From Stenogyne calaminthoides (taxonomy: Eukaryota; Streptophyta; Magnoliopsida; Lamiales; Lamiaceae): a stretch of DNA of 64,000 nt. Position 1 is the stretch's first letter. The number at the start of each line of letters is the position of its first letter. The stretch spans positions 27,674,222 to 27,738,221 of the forward strand of contig JBBCBC010000019.1 in NCBI GenBank assembly GCA_037126765.1. Direction: 5' to 3'. Shown one piece after another: positions 25,236-37,093 of the stretch. The position numbers and the translations under genes were made by a program. The notes beneath the pieces are model-generated. The model was not told where the DNA came from and ran no database searches. It saw only the letters and a list, made by a program, of their open reading frames with translations.

Positions 25236-25729
25236 TATGTTACAACATTGAATTTTTCGGTATATTAATGTGTATTTGTCTATTTTAATTAAGAATTTAT
25301 ATTTAACAAAGTAAATTTTAAATTAATTAAGGATGTATATTTAATATAGAAAAAAGGTCAACCACTTTAACTACATAGGTCGAACCTTACCACTACACTA
25401 CAAATCATTAAATACTTTAAAATTGAGACATTTTAAATAATAAATTGTGTTTAACAATTTTAATTAAGTATATATATTTTAATTATTTGTAGATTACATT
25501 TACAATTGATTGATGAATTAAAAATTGAGTTAACTCTAGTTGATTCAAGTATATATGGAATTTTTTTTCTATTATTAATTATGCTTACAAATTGTATCGT
25601 ATAATAAATTTAAAATTATATATTTTATTGTAATATTGTTATGTTTTGCATCTAATTCTGTCTCGTTTTGATTAGATAACCTTCATAAAATACCTTAATT
25701 TTCTTTATGTTTAGAATGCTCGTTACGTT

Positions 25730-26030
25730 TTTTTTGTAATACTAATATATTTTTACATGTAATACTGTTAACCTTTGTTTGTAATACTGTTATGTTTTTA
25801 CTTGTAATACTACTTCAATTTACTAATAAAATTAAAATAGAAGGCTGTTGATTATGAATTTTAATACTGCTTCAGTTATGCATTTAATATATTTTAAATT
25901 TTTTATTTTTTTTATTTTGGATGTAATACTTTATACTTTTTCATGTAATACTGTTATATTTACCCTATAATACTGTTATATTTTTTCTACAATACTGCTT
26001 ATATTTTGAATATAATACTACTTTCTTTTA
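25730..26030. repeat. Degenerate interspersed TAATACTGTTAT motif
   Basis: Some eight to ten imperfect copies of GTAATACTGTTATGTTTTT-like words are spaced 25-60 bp apart, including TAATACTGCTT and TAATACTAC variants. Their origin and function are unknown. Confidence 0.5.
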
Positions 26031-26345
26031 AATTTAAAATCCTTCAGAACTTACATTTTTTCTATGTTTTTTATTTATGATATAAGAAATGCTTTTCAAA
26101 CCGATTGGAAGGAAAATGCTACCTTATTGTTTAAGACGATGTGTGGAGAAAACACATTGAGAAGCTCTTGAAAATGCTTTTCCAGATGCACACTATATAT
26201 TTTTGTGCTAATTTTTTGGTATTTCTTAAAACTATTAACTAAAAAAATATATACTTGAGCAAACGATTTGACAAGAATTACTTTAAATTTTGTTGAGTAT
26301 GTGCGTAAATTTTATAGTGAGATGACCATTCAAAATGTGTACATC

Positions 26346-26490
26346 AACTCTTCCAATTTGCTTGTCATGACACTAGTTATATATGATTAATTATATTTTT
26401 TGTCATTATTTCTTTTAAAAATTAAGGTAAATAAATTAATGAAAATATATGAAATAAATTTCAATGTGGTGTAGTGGCATTAGTAATGTT
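26346..26490 (+). repeat. Left copy of a direct repeat flanking the hAT region
   Basis: This contains CTCTTCCAATTTGCTTGTCA, then ACACTAGTTAT, ATATTTTTTGTCATTATTT, AATATATGAAATAAA and TAGTGGCAT, in the same order as 29842-30026. The two copies share blocks separated by small indels. Confidence 0.7.
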
Positions 26491-29400
26491 AAACGGGTTG
26501 ACCCTAACCAATTAAGGCCGACCCTGCCCTCATAATTAAACATCCCTGCCTTAAGCGGTTCATTTTAAACGGGCCTCTAATAGTTGAGACCTAACCTTAA
26601 CCCTAGCGGGTTACGGGCTAAACGGGCCCCCTAACGGGCTCCCAAAATTTTTTTAAAAAAAATCAAAAAATGTTCAAACATTAATATTACATAATGACAA
26701 AAATTCGATCCAGACTGCCCCATCATCTTTAATAACTAATGTTCAAAAGTTCAAACATTAACATATTAACAAATGTTCAAAAAAAATAAAAACATAACAT
26801 AATGACAAAAGTTCAAACATTAATAAATCATAATCGGAAAATGTCTCCAGACTCTTCACTCTTCGGCATTCGATCCTTCCATGGACAAAGACAGGGCATC
26901 ATCTTCCAACTCATCATCATCATCATCTATAACAATTAACACATATATATATAAAATCATATATTAATATTGATGAAATTTTATGTAACTACATGAAAAT
27001 AAATAATCTATGAAAATAAATAATTTACCAACAACAAAGCCTTTGAACCAACTCATGAAAGTACATATAAGGGCTTCCACATGTTTCCCAAGAAGTCGAC
27101 TCTATACTTGTTAAGAACACGAGCACCAATGCTGAAAGCAGATTCAGAAGCTACTGTGGTGATTGGGATGTTAAGAATATCACAAGCCATAACAGATAAT
27201 GTTGGGAATTTGATTTTGTTGCTTTTCCAAAACTCCAACACATTCAGATTTGGATTGTATCTTGTTTCCATAATCGGATCATCCAAATACTGATCCAATT
27301 CAGATTTTTCAACATTAACATCGCTTGTTTGACTTTGCCAATCTTCCATAACCTAAAATAATAATAATAGACAATTAACAAATGTATTTTTGCAACTAAG
27401 GGCATAATAATGAATTCATAAAGCAAAAAAATAAAGATTAAGACTTACATAGATATCTTCTACTTGCATTTTTCCTTTTCCACCAAGTGTTGGTGTAGTC
27501 GAAATTGATGAATATGAAGAGCTTTGGTGACTACTTCCACTTGCATCATTCTTCAAGGACATCAATTTCACATAATCACCAAAAAGTTCTTGCATTTTTT
27601 ACTTCTTACTACGATCAACCTTCACTTGACTTGTATTAGGATCAAGTTGAGTGTAATAATGCTTGATCATTCCTAATTTTCCTCGAGGATCAAGCGCAGC
27701 CCCCATTGCAAGCACCGTACTGTAACCACTCCAATACTTATCAAATTTTACTTGCATTTTCATAGCCATAGACTTAATGATGAGATCTTCACTCAAAACA
27801 TTTGTTTTCAAAAACATTCTATCTTCCATACTTGCATAAAATACAAATTGGAAGTAGGATAAGATGAACCATAAATCGATTTGTAATCACAAAAAAAATG
27901 CGAAGAACTCACACATTTTCTCTCCCTTGCCCACTCTTCATTCGTTGGAGCAAACTTGAACCCTTGATCGCTCAATTGAAGCAAACTAAAAGCTCGCTTA
28001 TATCTAATTGAACTTTCAAGCATAGTGTAAGTAGAATTCCATCTTGTGCATACATCCATGCGCAAACCGGCTTTATCATCAATACCACCAACTTGAGTCA
28101 CACTTTCAAGAAAATTTTTCATTCTTCCCTCCGAACTCTTAACATATTTGATACTTTGCCTAATCTTTTTTTTAAAGCCTCATCGCCCATTTGCAAGCCC
28201 TCTTTAACTATAAGATTTAACACATGGGCACAACATCTCACGTGAAAAAACTCACCATTGCAAAGAAGACTATTCTGTAAGGAAAGTCTTTCTTTCAAGT
28301 TGTCTTGCATATTATCATTGGCAGAAGCATTATCTAAAGTAAGAGAGAATACTTTTTTCTCAATTCCCCAATCTTTCAAGCAAGTAAACACCTTATTTGC
28401 CAATTCAAGCCCAGTATGTGGAGGCTCCATTCTACAAAAATTGATTATCTTGCTATTTAACTTCCAATTACGATCTACAAAAGTCTTTGTCAAAGTAATG
28501 AAACCCGCACCAGTACAAGCAGTCCAACAATCAGATGTTAAACAAATTCTACCCGGACACTCGATCATCACACGTTTCAGTTTTTCTTTTTCAACATTAT
28601 ACAAGTTCAAGACATCAAAGTAGCCAATCTCTACCAAATTTTTGATATCGATTCAAGTACTTGTGCAACTCTCTAACATATTTGTATTCAACAAAGGAAA
28701 ACGGAAGATCGTGTGCAATAATTATCATACTAAACAATTCACGCACATGATTTTGATCAATACTCCTAGATCTTAGCTTCCCTTCACCATCTAACATTAA
28801 ACCAACATCTTTATATTTTGGACTATTCACACAAACTTTAATATGACGGTTAAGTGTAGAAGTCCCATGACGGAATCACGCCAAACATATTCTTTAGGAC
28901 AATGATGGCATTTCACCTTACCATTAGGGAGTTTAGCAAAATGTGACCATACCCTGGAGGTCGTTGTTCTAACCCTTTTTGATTTATTTTCTCACCCGTC
29001 ACCAAAGATTTATATTCTCGTTTTAGAGCTCTAGATTCTAAAATCTCCATATCATTGCTCTGTTGTCATTTGTCAATTAATTGCCCTTCATTCCATCTTT
29101 GGGTTTTAATATATATTTAAACATATTTAGAAACATACATTAATTATTCATATAAAACAAAACAACTATGATTTAAGTGAATATTGACTCAGAATCAGAA
29201 GTACAATTGATCACGGTTAAAGGAGGCCTAAAAATCAACAGAGACCAAATAAGACAAAGTTGGCCCAAAGTTGGCCATATTTCTGACTTTAAGGTTTCAG
29301 ATGATGATGAGAAAAGAAAAGCCAACTAACTAGATTCTAGAAGACTCTACTGAATTGATTAGTCGACATTTGTTCTCGGCCAAGTATAACGTAAGAATCA

Positions 29401-29650
29401 ATGAATTTAAAGTAAACATTCACTTTCCGGAAAGATCTTCAAGCTCAAATAATTCATTTCTTATGTTGGTTGATGATTAAATAAACTCTCAGCAACATCA
29501 AAATATTTCTAAATAACTTGATTTACAATAAAAAAAAAAAATCTCAATAGCATTAAGGAGTGACTTAAGAGATACATATAATCCTACAAGATCTCGTGAC
29601 TCGTAATCAATTAAATTAAACAAGACTATGGAAATTACTAAATGATCTCA
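26481..29650 (-). mobile_element. Decayed hAT DNA transposon (ends uncertain)
   Basis: The left side has the GC-rich subterminal words common at plant hAT ends (GTTAAACGGGTTGACCC, then several ACGGGC and GCGGGTTA). The transposase remnant lies at 27053-29010 on the minus strand. No matching inverted terminal repeat or 8-bp duplication was found at the right, so the right limit is only indicative. Confidence 0.6.
27053..29010 (-). pseudogene. hAT transposase (BED finger / RICESLEEPER-like), broken
   Basis: Minus-strand pieces appear in family order. BED zinc finger at about 29000-28835: SRVWSHFAKLPNG, KCHHCPKEY, then after a shift HLNRHIKVC. Central catalytic region 28637-28119: SDCWTACTGAGFITLT, TLDNASANDN and FHVRCCAHVLNLIV, as in RNase H-fold hAT transposases. 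A following part is at 28122-27599 (TRWNSTYTML, LDPRGKL). The C-terminal dimerization region is at 27349-27053 (LDQYLDD, FWKSNKIKFPTLSVMACDIL, VASESAFS). Frameshifts or intron-like gaps separate the pieces, and the end after AFSIGARVLNKYR differs from the usual family end. Non-functional. Confidence 0.88.
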
Positions 29651-29689
29651 ATAGCATTAGGAAACAATACCTTTTAAAGGCGGTGGCGA

Positions 29690-29835
29690 TGGCGGCCAAT
29701 GAGATGGAGACACGCAATGATGGCGCCATGGAGATGGAGAAACGCAAATATGGAGAGGCGATGGAGAACCGCTGACGATGGAGAGGCGGGCGATGGAGAA
29801 CCGCGACGATGGAGAGGCATTCAAAGAACCGTGAC
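29690..29835 (+). repeat. GATGGAGA-type minisatellite
   Basis: Imperfect copies of GATGGAGAACCGC and GACGATGGAGAGGCG give a GC-rich island in AT-rich surroundings. Frames through it are repeat translations and are not called genes. Confidence 0.75.
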
Positions 29836-29841
29836 GATGGA

Positions 29842-30026
29842 GATCAAACTCTTCCAATTTGCTTGTCATGACACTAGTTATAATGATTAATTATATTTTT
29901 TGTCATTATTTAAATGTAAGTTTTTTTTAAAAACATATTATATTATTATATAATATATATATTAATATAAATGAAAATATATGAAATAAAAAAAACTCGA
30001 TTTTAAATGTCCATTTGGTAGTGGCA
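29842..30026 (+). repeat. Right copy of the direct repeat flanking the hAT region
   Basis: See 26346-26490. This copy has an extra AT-rich block (about 29910-29970) before AATATATGAAATAAA and ends with GGTAGTGGCATG. Confidence 0.65.
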
Positions 30027-30067
30027 TGCTTGCCCGTTTATAAAAATTTTTGGGGACCCAGGACCAG

Positions 30068-30125
30068 TTTCGATTTTAAAGAAAAGCAGATTTTGCATTT
30101 TTTTTAATTTACAGAGTGAAGGTTT

Positions 30126-30177
<52 letters not shown>

Positions 30178-30230
30178 TTATTTACAAAGAAAAGCAGATT
30201 TTGCATTATTTTTTTTTATAAAAAGGTTTT

Positions 30231-30273
<43 letters not shown>
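30068..30273. repeat. Duplicated module with two (AT)n microsatellites
   Basis: AAAGAAAAGCAGATTTTGCAT occurs at about 30078 and 30186, each followed by a T-rich run, AAGGTTTT and a long AT dinucleotide array (about 30128-30172 and 30234-30273). This is a local tandem duplication of about 108 bp. The arrays are prone to length error. Confidence 0.8.
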
Positions 30274-30277
<4 letters not shown>

Positions 30278-30284
30278 CAAAAAG

Positions 30285-30357
30285 AATGTAGTGGCAGAGC
30301 ATCAAACCTGTGTCTACAAGTTGAGAGAAGAAGCACTAGTCCACCATTAGGCCACAA
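30285..30357 (-). repeat. tRNA-derived SINE-like fragment
   Basis: The minus strand has TGTGGCCTAATGGTGGACTA (A-box-like) and ACAGGTTTGATGC (B-box-like) about 35 bp apart. It resembles the pieces at 25090 and 33640 in layout but not closely in sequence. Confidence 0.35.
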
Positions 30358-32290
30358 AGATTAGTAGTACTAATTTCGTTCCCTACCCATTTTAATGTAT
30401 GATTAGCGAAATTTTCATCTCTATTTGGTCAAAATTAAAATCTTGGTCAAAATTAATATTTTTTATGTATACAAATTTGCACACTAGATCTACTATTTCT
30501 CAATTTATTTAACACTACATGATTAGTTTATGTATATATATTCGCAATTAATTTTTTCTTTTTATAGTTAGAATATAAATTCATTTTGTTATTTATAGAT
30601 TTATCCAAAAAGGATGAACTCTAGTTTAAATATCGCGGATCTTTCTAATTATTTGTATGATTTTGGCAATCTGTTGTTTTTGTTATTGTGATTTGTGTTT
30701 TGGCTGAAGATTAGAAAGAAAAAGTAAGTAACATTTCCAATAAATAATTAAAGAAAAAGTGGATTCCAATTTTTATTGCAACACCTACGCACCCGCGCAA
30801 TCCATTATTATTCAATAAAAACAATTCCATTATTATTCAATAAAAACAATTCCATTATTATTCAATAAAAACAATTGATACTTCTCAATGAACTTGAAAA
30901 AATTTCATCTCATTTAAAAGTCTAATTCGAAAAGGCCTATCGAGTGAATAATTTAATATGAGTGAAGATATTTTCAAGGGTAATCGAACACATAATTTGG
31001 ACGTAAGCCAAAAGACTCTAATACTATTAAAGAATTTCATCTCATCTAAACGGAAATCGAGCACAGAATCTGGGCGTGAGCCAAAAGACTCTGACACTAG
31101 TAAAGAATTTCATATCATCCAAAAGTTCAAATTGATAGAGATGTTTGTAATTAGTTATTTTATTTAATTTTCCTAAAAAATATTAATACTGACCAATTAA
31201 TATTTAGCAAAAACAAGAAATATTGTTTACTGAAAACAATTATAATGTTCAATAAAAATAATGAATAATATTAAAAAAATACATCATTAATTGTATAGTA
31301 CAATTAGTGTACATAAGAATTTGTTTCTTATATATGTTTGGGAGAGTGAAGAGTTGAAAAATTGATTGAATCCAAATACATATGTTTGGAAAAGTGAAGT
31401 GTTGAAATATTGATTGAATCTAAATAAAGAGGAGAGTCTTGTATGCACTAGATGAATCATCTAATTTTAGTTGTACTAGTATATCACACGTGCGTTGTAC
31501 GGTTTGTGAGTGTAAAATAAACATAATATAAAATATATTTATTTTTGTGTTAAATAAATTATAAAAAATTATTTTACTTATAATAATAATAAGAATCTTT
31601 TATTAATTTTTAATTTTTTTTTTAATTTAGATGCAACACACGATTTTTGAACAATCAGACATGTGAAATGAGTGGCGCTCCAACTGCTTAAAAATTTACA
31701 TTGTTAAATAATGCAACTTTAAATGTATTTTTTTTTTTACAATTTTAAATTATTTCCTTCTAAATCATTTTGATTGTCACTTATTATCGTCTTCCCAATT
31801 CTCATTGTATGTCAAAATTTTCAAATTGTCCCCTTTAGTTACTCTGAATATGATAACATATAACTACCCATGATTGAAATTAATCTCCTTAAAAAAGTCC
31901 AAGATTTATAATAATTGTCTATAGTTCTTATTAATGATCACACCATAAGATATCATTAGTCAAAATTATCTTTTTAAGATGTTAAAGACAGTCTACTATC
32001 TGATGATGACAGTGTCATTTCCGAAATCAACACTTTTTGTCCTAAGTTAGTCTCGATTAGTATTTTCTTTTAAAAATATGGTTACCGAGCTTCATCATAA
32101 CCAACCCAGTATCGTTTTACAATCCAAGTTCTAATGTCAATTGTACATGCAACTAATTCATAGTAATTAGACTCAATGATGGACCTACATGTCCTATGTT
32201 GGGATCACGTGCCCCATATTTTTTTAAGTATATGTTATATATATTATAATTATTAGGAGTAATACTTATATTATATATATATATATATAT
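30358..32290. other. Intergenic AT-rich stretch, no gene seen
   Basis: This contains a 25-bp unit (CCATTATTATTCAATAAAAA...) repeated three times at 30803-30877, and a duplicated stretch of about 70 bp with GAGCCAAAAGACTCTGACAC-like words at 30990-31120. The remainder shows no gene, RNA or transposon that could be supported. Confidence 0.6.
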
Positions 32291-32810
32291 AATGACTTAA
32301 ATAAGTTTTTAAAAGTGTTATAATTAGTTAATCATACAAATATTTCATCTAAAAAAAATTTGTAGATCTGTTATGTATATGCACCATCATTATTTAAAAA
32401 ATTAAATATTTTTTAAGATAGTAATAGTGTATAACTGTAAATGCATAATCGTGACACTAAAAAAATAAATTTCACGTGAACCCGGGTTCAGAGAAAAAAT
32501 CTACTTGTTAAATATTATATCCTATAAAAGAAAATTTGTATCAGAGGAAAATATTATATGTATATAATGACTTAAATGGGTTTTTAAAAGTGTTATAATT
32601 AGTTAATCATGCAAATATTTCATCTAAATTTTTTTTGTAGATCTGTTATGTATATGCACCATCATTATTTAAAAAATCAAATATTTTTTAAGATAGTAAT
32701 AGTGTATAACTGTAAATGCATAATCGTGACACTAAAAAAATAGATTTCACGTGAACTCGGGTTCAGAGGAAAATCTACTTGTTAAATATTATATCCTATA
32801 AAATAATCAT
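32291..32810 (+). repeat. Tandem duplication, period about 275 bp
   Basis: AATGACTTAAAT... at 32291 and again at 32566 begins two closely similar copies that include GTAGATCTGTTATGTATATG, AATAGTGTATAACTGTAAAT and ATTTCACGTGAAC. Both copies end with CTTGTTAAATATTATATCCT. They differ by few substitutions, so the duplication is fairly recent. Confidence 0.88.
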
Positions 32811-33044
32811 ACAAATAAGTAAATAAATCGAGCTTTATCACAACCAACCTAGTGTCATTTTACAATTCAACTAATAACGTTACCTAATAATTTAATTAAA
32901 AATTATTCAACTAACAATTTAAGTCTAATGTCAATAGCTCATGCAACTAATTTATGGTAATTGGACTAATCAATTTAAATCAAATATCATGTAATATTAT
33001 CATACAAATAAGTATATAAATTATACATTTTCATATATACAATA

Positions 33045-33339
33045 CTTCTCGTCTTTTTTAGATTGCTCAAAGTCTCAAAAGTCCATCTTTTATCACATAC
33101 TTAAAATAGCAATAAAGTAACTACATAATTCATTCTACCCCTTACAAACATCACTAAATTACATCACATGTCACTAATAATTACATACAAAAATAACTTA
33201 TTTTTTATCTTATTCACTAAAATTGACAAAACACCATTATCAAAAAGCTATTTTATTACCTTCAAATATTAATAAAGAATTTTTGCATCAAAACCTGTGT
33301 CAAAATCAGGTGAGCAATCTAAAAAAAAGATGGAAGGAG
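33045..33339. mobile_element. Stowaway-like MITE
   Basis: A 295-bp element starts CTTCTCGTCTTTTTTAGATT and ends, reversed, CTCCTTCCATCTTTTTTTTA; both are followed by GATTGCTCA in the terminal repeats. It is flanked by TA at 33043-33044 and 33340-33341, as for Tc1/mariner-derived Stowaway MITEs. Confidence 0.75.
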
Positions 33340-33639
33340 TAACTGATTTTTAAAAAATATATATATATCTATATCATCTAAAAAATATAATATTGTATAT
33401 TATTAATCATTAATGTGCCACTTTTAAAGTTTTATGATAAATTTGTAATAATTTTTTGTTGATTTTTTTTATTTTGGTATAATATTTTGTTATTATATAT
33501 GTATATATAGATTTAGTTCAAAAATTTGTAATAATTTTTTTGTTGAATTTTTTTTTTTTTGGTATTATATATGTATAAATAGATCTAGTTCATAAATTCA
33601 AAAATAATATTAATAATTTAGAAAATATTAAAACAAATA

Positions 33640-33735
33640 ATTAATATATGTGTGGTAGATATAGGGAATTGAACCTTGTACTCTTGCATACAAAGAAGAC
33701 AAAAAAATATTTATTATACCACTTGAGCTACATCA
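33640..33735 (-). repeat. tRNA-derived SINE-like fragment
   Basis: The minus strand reads GTAGCTCAAGTGGTATAA (A-box) and AAGGTTCAATTCCCTAT (B-box) about 50 bp apart, which is a good match to RNA polymerase III internal promoter elements. There is no acceptor stem, so it is a SINE head and not a tRNA gene. Confidence 0.5.
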
Positions 33736-33949
33736 AATTTATTAAGATGTTTAAATTTTTATTAAATTAAAATTATTTGGCCCAACTTTTGGCCCAACAT
33801 TTTGTTATTAGATATGTATAGATTATTGAAACGTTCAATTAATAATAAATTTTTTCACTAAAAAAAAATTAAACGTTTAGTGGAACAAGGTCAATATTTC
33901 AAAAATGCACTTGAGAATTGCACCATTAACCTAGTGCACCAGAGACCTA

Positions 33950-34466
33950 CTTAATAAATAATGAAAAAATGTTAATTCAGGGCTTGAAAGATGATAAAAC
34001 TATCAATTTAAGGTCTTAAAAATTTTTTTTTCTATTGATTCAAGAGCCTAGAAGATAGAAAACTATTGATTCAGGGTCTGAAAGATAAAAACTATCAATT
34101 TGAGGCTCACACATTTTAAGGTCATGTTTGACACTTATATTTTATATCCTTATTTCATGTTCTTATTTTTTTATTTTTAGGGGTTACGGTTCAAGGTTTA
34201 CGGTTCATGGGGGGGTTTATGGTTTATGGTTCAAGGCTTAGGGTTCATCGTTTAGGGTTTAGAGTTTAGTGTTCAGGGTTAGGTTTTTAGTGCCAAACAT
34301 GGTCTTAAAATTTATAAGCCTCGAATTGATAGTTTCTATCTTTCAGGCACTGGATTGATACTTTTCTATCTTCCAGGCCTTGAATCGTTAGAAAAAATCT
34401 TTCAGACCTTAAACTGATAGTTTTACCATCTTTTAGGCCCTGAATTGATAAAATTCCATAATAAAT
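33950..34466. repeat. Large inverted repeat with telomere-like loop
   Basis: The left arm (33950-34132) and right arm (34290-34466) are imperfect reverse complements, both built from a roughly 35-bp word such as GGCTTGAAAGATGATAAAAC. The loop (about 34180-34285) is a string of degenerate GGTTTAGGG/GGTTCAAGG units resembling plant telomere repeat TTTAGGG. It could be a foldback-type element. No target duplication was identified. Confidence 0.7.
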
Positions 34467-34864
34467 TGACAAAAACTTATATGAGATGATTTTATGTATG
34501 AGACGCAATATAACTTATCACAAATTATATTCACTCACCGTCTCACTCTGAGAGTATCTCATACAAGTGTGCCTATGATATATATATCAATTAGTACAAT
34601 CTTATGAAATAGGTATAGAAGTTGATTACGGATAGTAAATGTAGAATCCAATATCAACGCCGGATTAATCGGGCCAGCCCATTTTGGGCCATGACTCATC
34701 GTGTACCACAGTAAAAATAAATTACAGAAACAGTGTATACTAATATCCTCCGTACGCGGTACGCCTTCCGTCGACAAAAAAAAAAAAAAAAAAGATAAAA
34801 AAAACACACGGAGGTTTGAAAAGCTGTAAAAACTCGCCTGAACACTGCGCGCCAAAAATCAGCA

Positions 34865-37093
34865 ATGGAAAGCGATTCCGATATCGCCTTCAAGCTCCAA
34901 ATGGAAGAAGCACTCACGGAATCCCTCCTCGACGACGCCGTTTCGTCCCCGAACACCGCCGACGTCACGTACGACGCCGTTTTTGGCGCCGCTCTGTCGA
35001 ACGCCCTTCAGAGCGACAGTCTCTACAAATACGAAGTGGAAATGCTCGACCAGTACAAGACGGAGGTGGAGGCGAAGCGTCTGCGGCTCGATCTCCGCCG
35101 CCAGGTGCACGATCGCGCCTTCGCCTGCGAGATTTCGACGGTTCCTGAATTGGAGTGGAGGCAAATTGGGGATAATTTGACGCGGCCATACGGGGAGGGT
35201 TCGAATGGGGGGAAATTGGGGTTTAGGGTTTGTGTCAAGGGTTTGGTACGGGGAATTGTGGGTGGTATTGGTGTGGCGGTGCGCGATGGGAATGGTAATT
35301 TGGTGTTTGAATTGAGGAAGGGGTTGAGTGGGAATGAGAATTTGGTGGATGAAGAAATTGTTGAGTTGAAAGCGTTGGTGGAAGGACTCGAGGCGGCGGT
35401 AATGCTGGACTTGAAGGAGGTTATCGTTGATACTGATAGTCCCTTGCTCTATCGATATTTAAGTGATCAAAATGATGATGTCCATAGTTTACTTGATGAT
35501 TATGTTTTGTTTCGTTGTTTTTTCGTAGCTTGATAATGGTTGAGATTGACTGATTGCCAATTAAGAATCATGTGGTGGTTGATTGCTATCAACAAAATGT
35601 TGAAATGAAGCAGGGTTTCTTAGACGTGATCTGTAAATGTGTTGTTTATTGTACCCCTGTTTGTCAGCATTTCCTACTTTGTTAGATTAGAGAATGAAGA
35701 TTTTAGATGTCAAATTGCAGCGCATCATTCTGATCTCATGGTTGATGCATTTTAACAATTAAAGAGACTTAGTTTTTATGTGGTTGATCCGGTCTTTCTA
35801 AATGCAGATCACTGGAAAAAACCCACCAGTTTTGAAAAACGCAGCTTTATCTAGCCAGATAAACCTTCTTCTGAGAAAGTTAGGTCACACGAGGACATCT
35901 CTGGTCAACCATCACGATATCAAGTCTGCTGTTGATCTTGCTAGGAGTGCAATTGCTCATGAAGCGAATGGATCAGCAAGGATCAATAACACGAAGAATC
36001 AGAGTCAGGCCTGTACTATTTGTTTGGAAGATACGTGCACTGATCAAATGTTACTAATTCCAGGTTGTCAACATAGTTACTGCTTTTCTTGCATTTCTAA
36101 ACACGTCCAGTTTCAGTTGCTTCATGGGCTGTTACCCGAATGCCCCCACGAGAATTGTAAATCTGCATTGAAACTTGAAAGCTGCACAAAGTTTTTGAGT
36201 CCCGAACTATTCCACATAATGAGCCAACGCCTGAAGGAAGCCTCCATTCCCATAGCGGAGAAAATTTATTGCCCCTATGAAAGGTGCTCTGCTTTGCTAT
36301 CAAAAACTGAGCTTCAAAGACCCAGGGGTGATGCTAATTTACTATGGGCAAGAACGTGCCCCAGATGCGGTGGCCTTTTCTGCCTTAATTGCAAAGTCCC
36401 TTGACATAGTAATATGAGTTGTGCTGATTTTAAGAGGCTGGATCCCTACCCATGTAGAGATGAAAAGAAGCTGAAGAGTTTGGCTGCTGAGAATATGTGG
36501 CGTCAGTGTCCAAAGTGCAACCATATGGTCTCACTTGCTGAAGGATGCTACCACATTCATTGCAGGTATATTCTCTTTCGTTGTTTTGAAGCTTGGATAT
36601 GTTTCGTCGATTGTAGAAATGGTGATTATTCGCTCTGTAGAGTTGAAATTTCCATGTGTTGTGCTCTATAGAGAGTTGATATCAGGAAACGCCTTGTAAG
36701 TTTGTAACTTAGGTCGTGTCCAATTTTATCCTGTATTTTGTTGCCTTTTCAATTTTGATCCTTTTGCTGTCGTTTTTGGTCAATTTTTTGTGTCTTAATT
36801 TTAGTCCTACATGTTTTTACTTTTCCAAGGACCAAAATTGACACCAAAAGGATCAAAATCTTAGAAGCGAAAAAGCACAAGACCAATACAACTTAAGTTA
36901 CGATGGTTCTTAGTATTAACTCGCTCTACAGATGACTAACATCCTGCCATAATTGCTCTTCAGGTGTGGGCACGAGTTCTGCTACACGTGTGGAGCGGAA
37001 TGGACAAAGAAGAAACCAACCTGCACTTGTCCTATCTGGGACGAACGTAATATTTTGAGCAATCAAAGAAATGGCCAAGGAAGATTAGGGTAA
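34865..37093 (+). pseudogene. RBR-type E3 ligase with RNase H-like domain (gene 2), probably dead
   Basis: This paralogue of gene 1 has the same exon plan: exon 1 from 34865, exon 2 35808-36565, exon 3 36964-37093. It keeps the UIM-like LQMEEALTESL, an RNase H-like domain (VCVKGLVRG, VELKALVEGL, DTDSPLLY), RING1 (CTICLEDTCTDQ), IBR and RING2 (CPKC, GCYHIHC). Two lesions are visible. The gene 1 donor position (CAAT|GTTAGT) reads CGATATTTAAGT, so the GT is gone and no good in-phase donor lies nearby; unspliced, the frame stops at 35533. An in-frame TGA at 36402-36404 replaces the Trp of KVPWH, removing RING2 and its catalytic Cys. It might still make a short protein of UIM and RNase H-like domain. 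A hairpin repeat sits in intron 2. Confidence 0.82.
36704..36902. repeat. Imperfect inverted repeat (MITE-like) in gene 2 intron 2
   Basis: GTAACTTAGGTCGTGTCCAA near the left end and, reversed, GTAACTTAAGTTGTATTGGT at the right end frame arms containing TTTTGATCCTTTTG. A similar layout, less clear, occurs at about 41000-41170 in intron 1 of gene 3. The superfamily is not assigned. Confidence 0.5.

Larger units (their letters stand above)
22125..26345. other. Intergenic AT-rich stretch, no gene seen
   Basis: This starts with the 3' untranslated region of gene 1. The longer open frames here (for example minus strand 24878-24384) are low-complexity Leu/Phe/Ser translations without domains. It contains a near-duplicate of about 50 bp (AGAAGAAATGAGAAAACGG, 24689-24750), the SINE-like piece at 25090-25235 and a degenerate TAATACTGTTAT repeat at 25730-26030. 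Confidence 0.6.

Noticed and set aside
30116..30364. 82-residue plus-strand frame with Tyr-Ile repeats
   Set aside because: Translation of the (AT)n microsatellites.
34816..35238. Several frames of 65-110 residues on both strands
   Set aside because: Shadows of gene 2 exon 1, which is GC-rich and therefore poor in stops in all frames.
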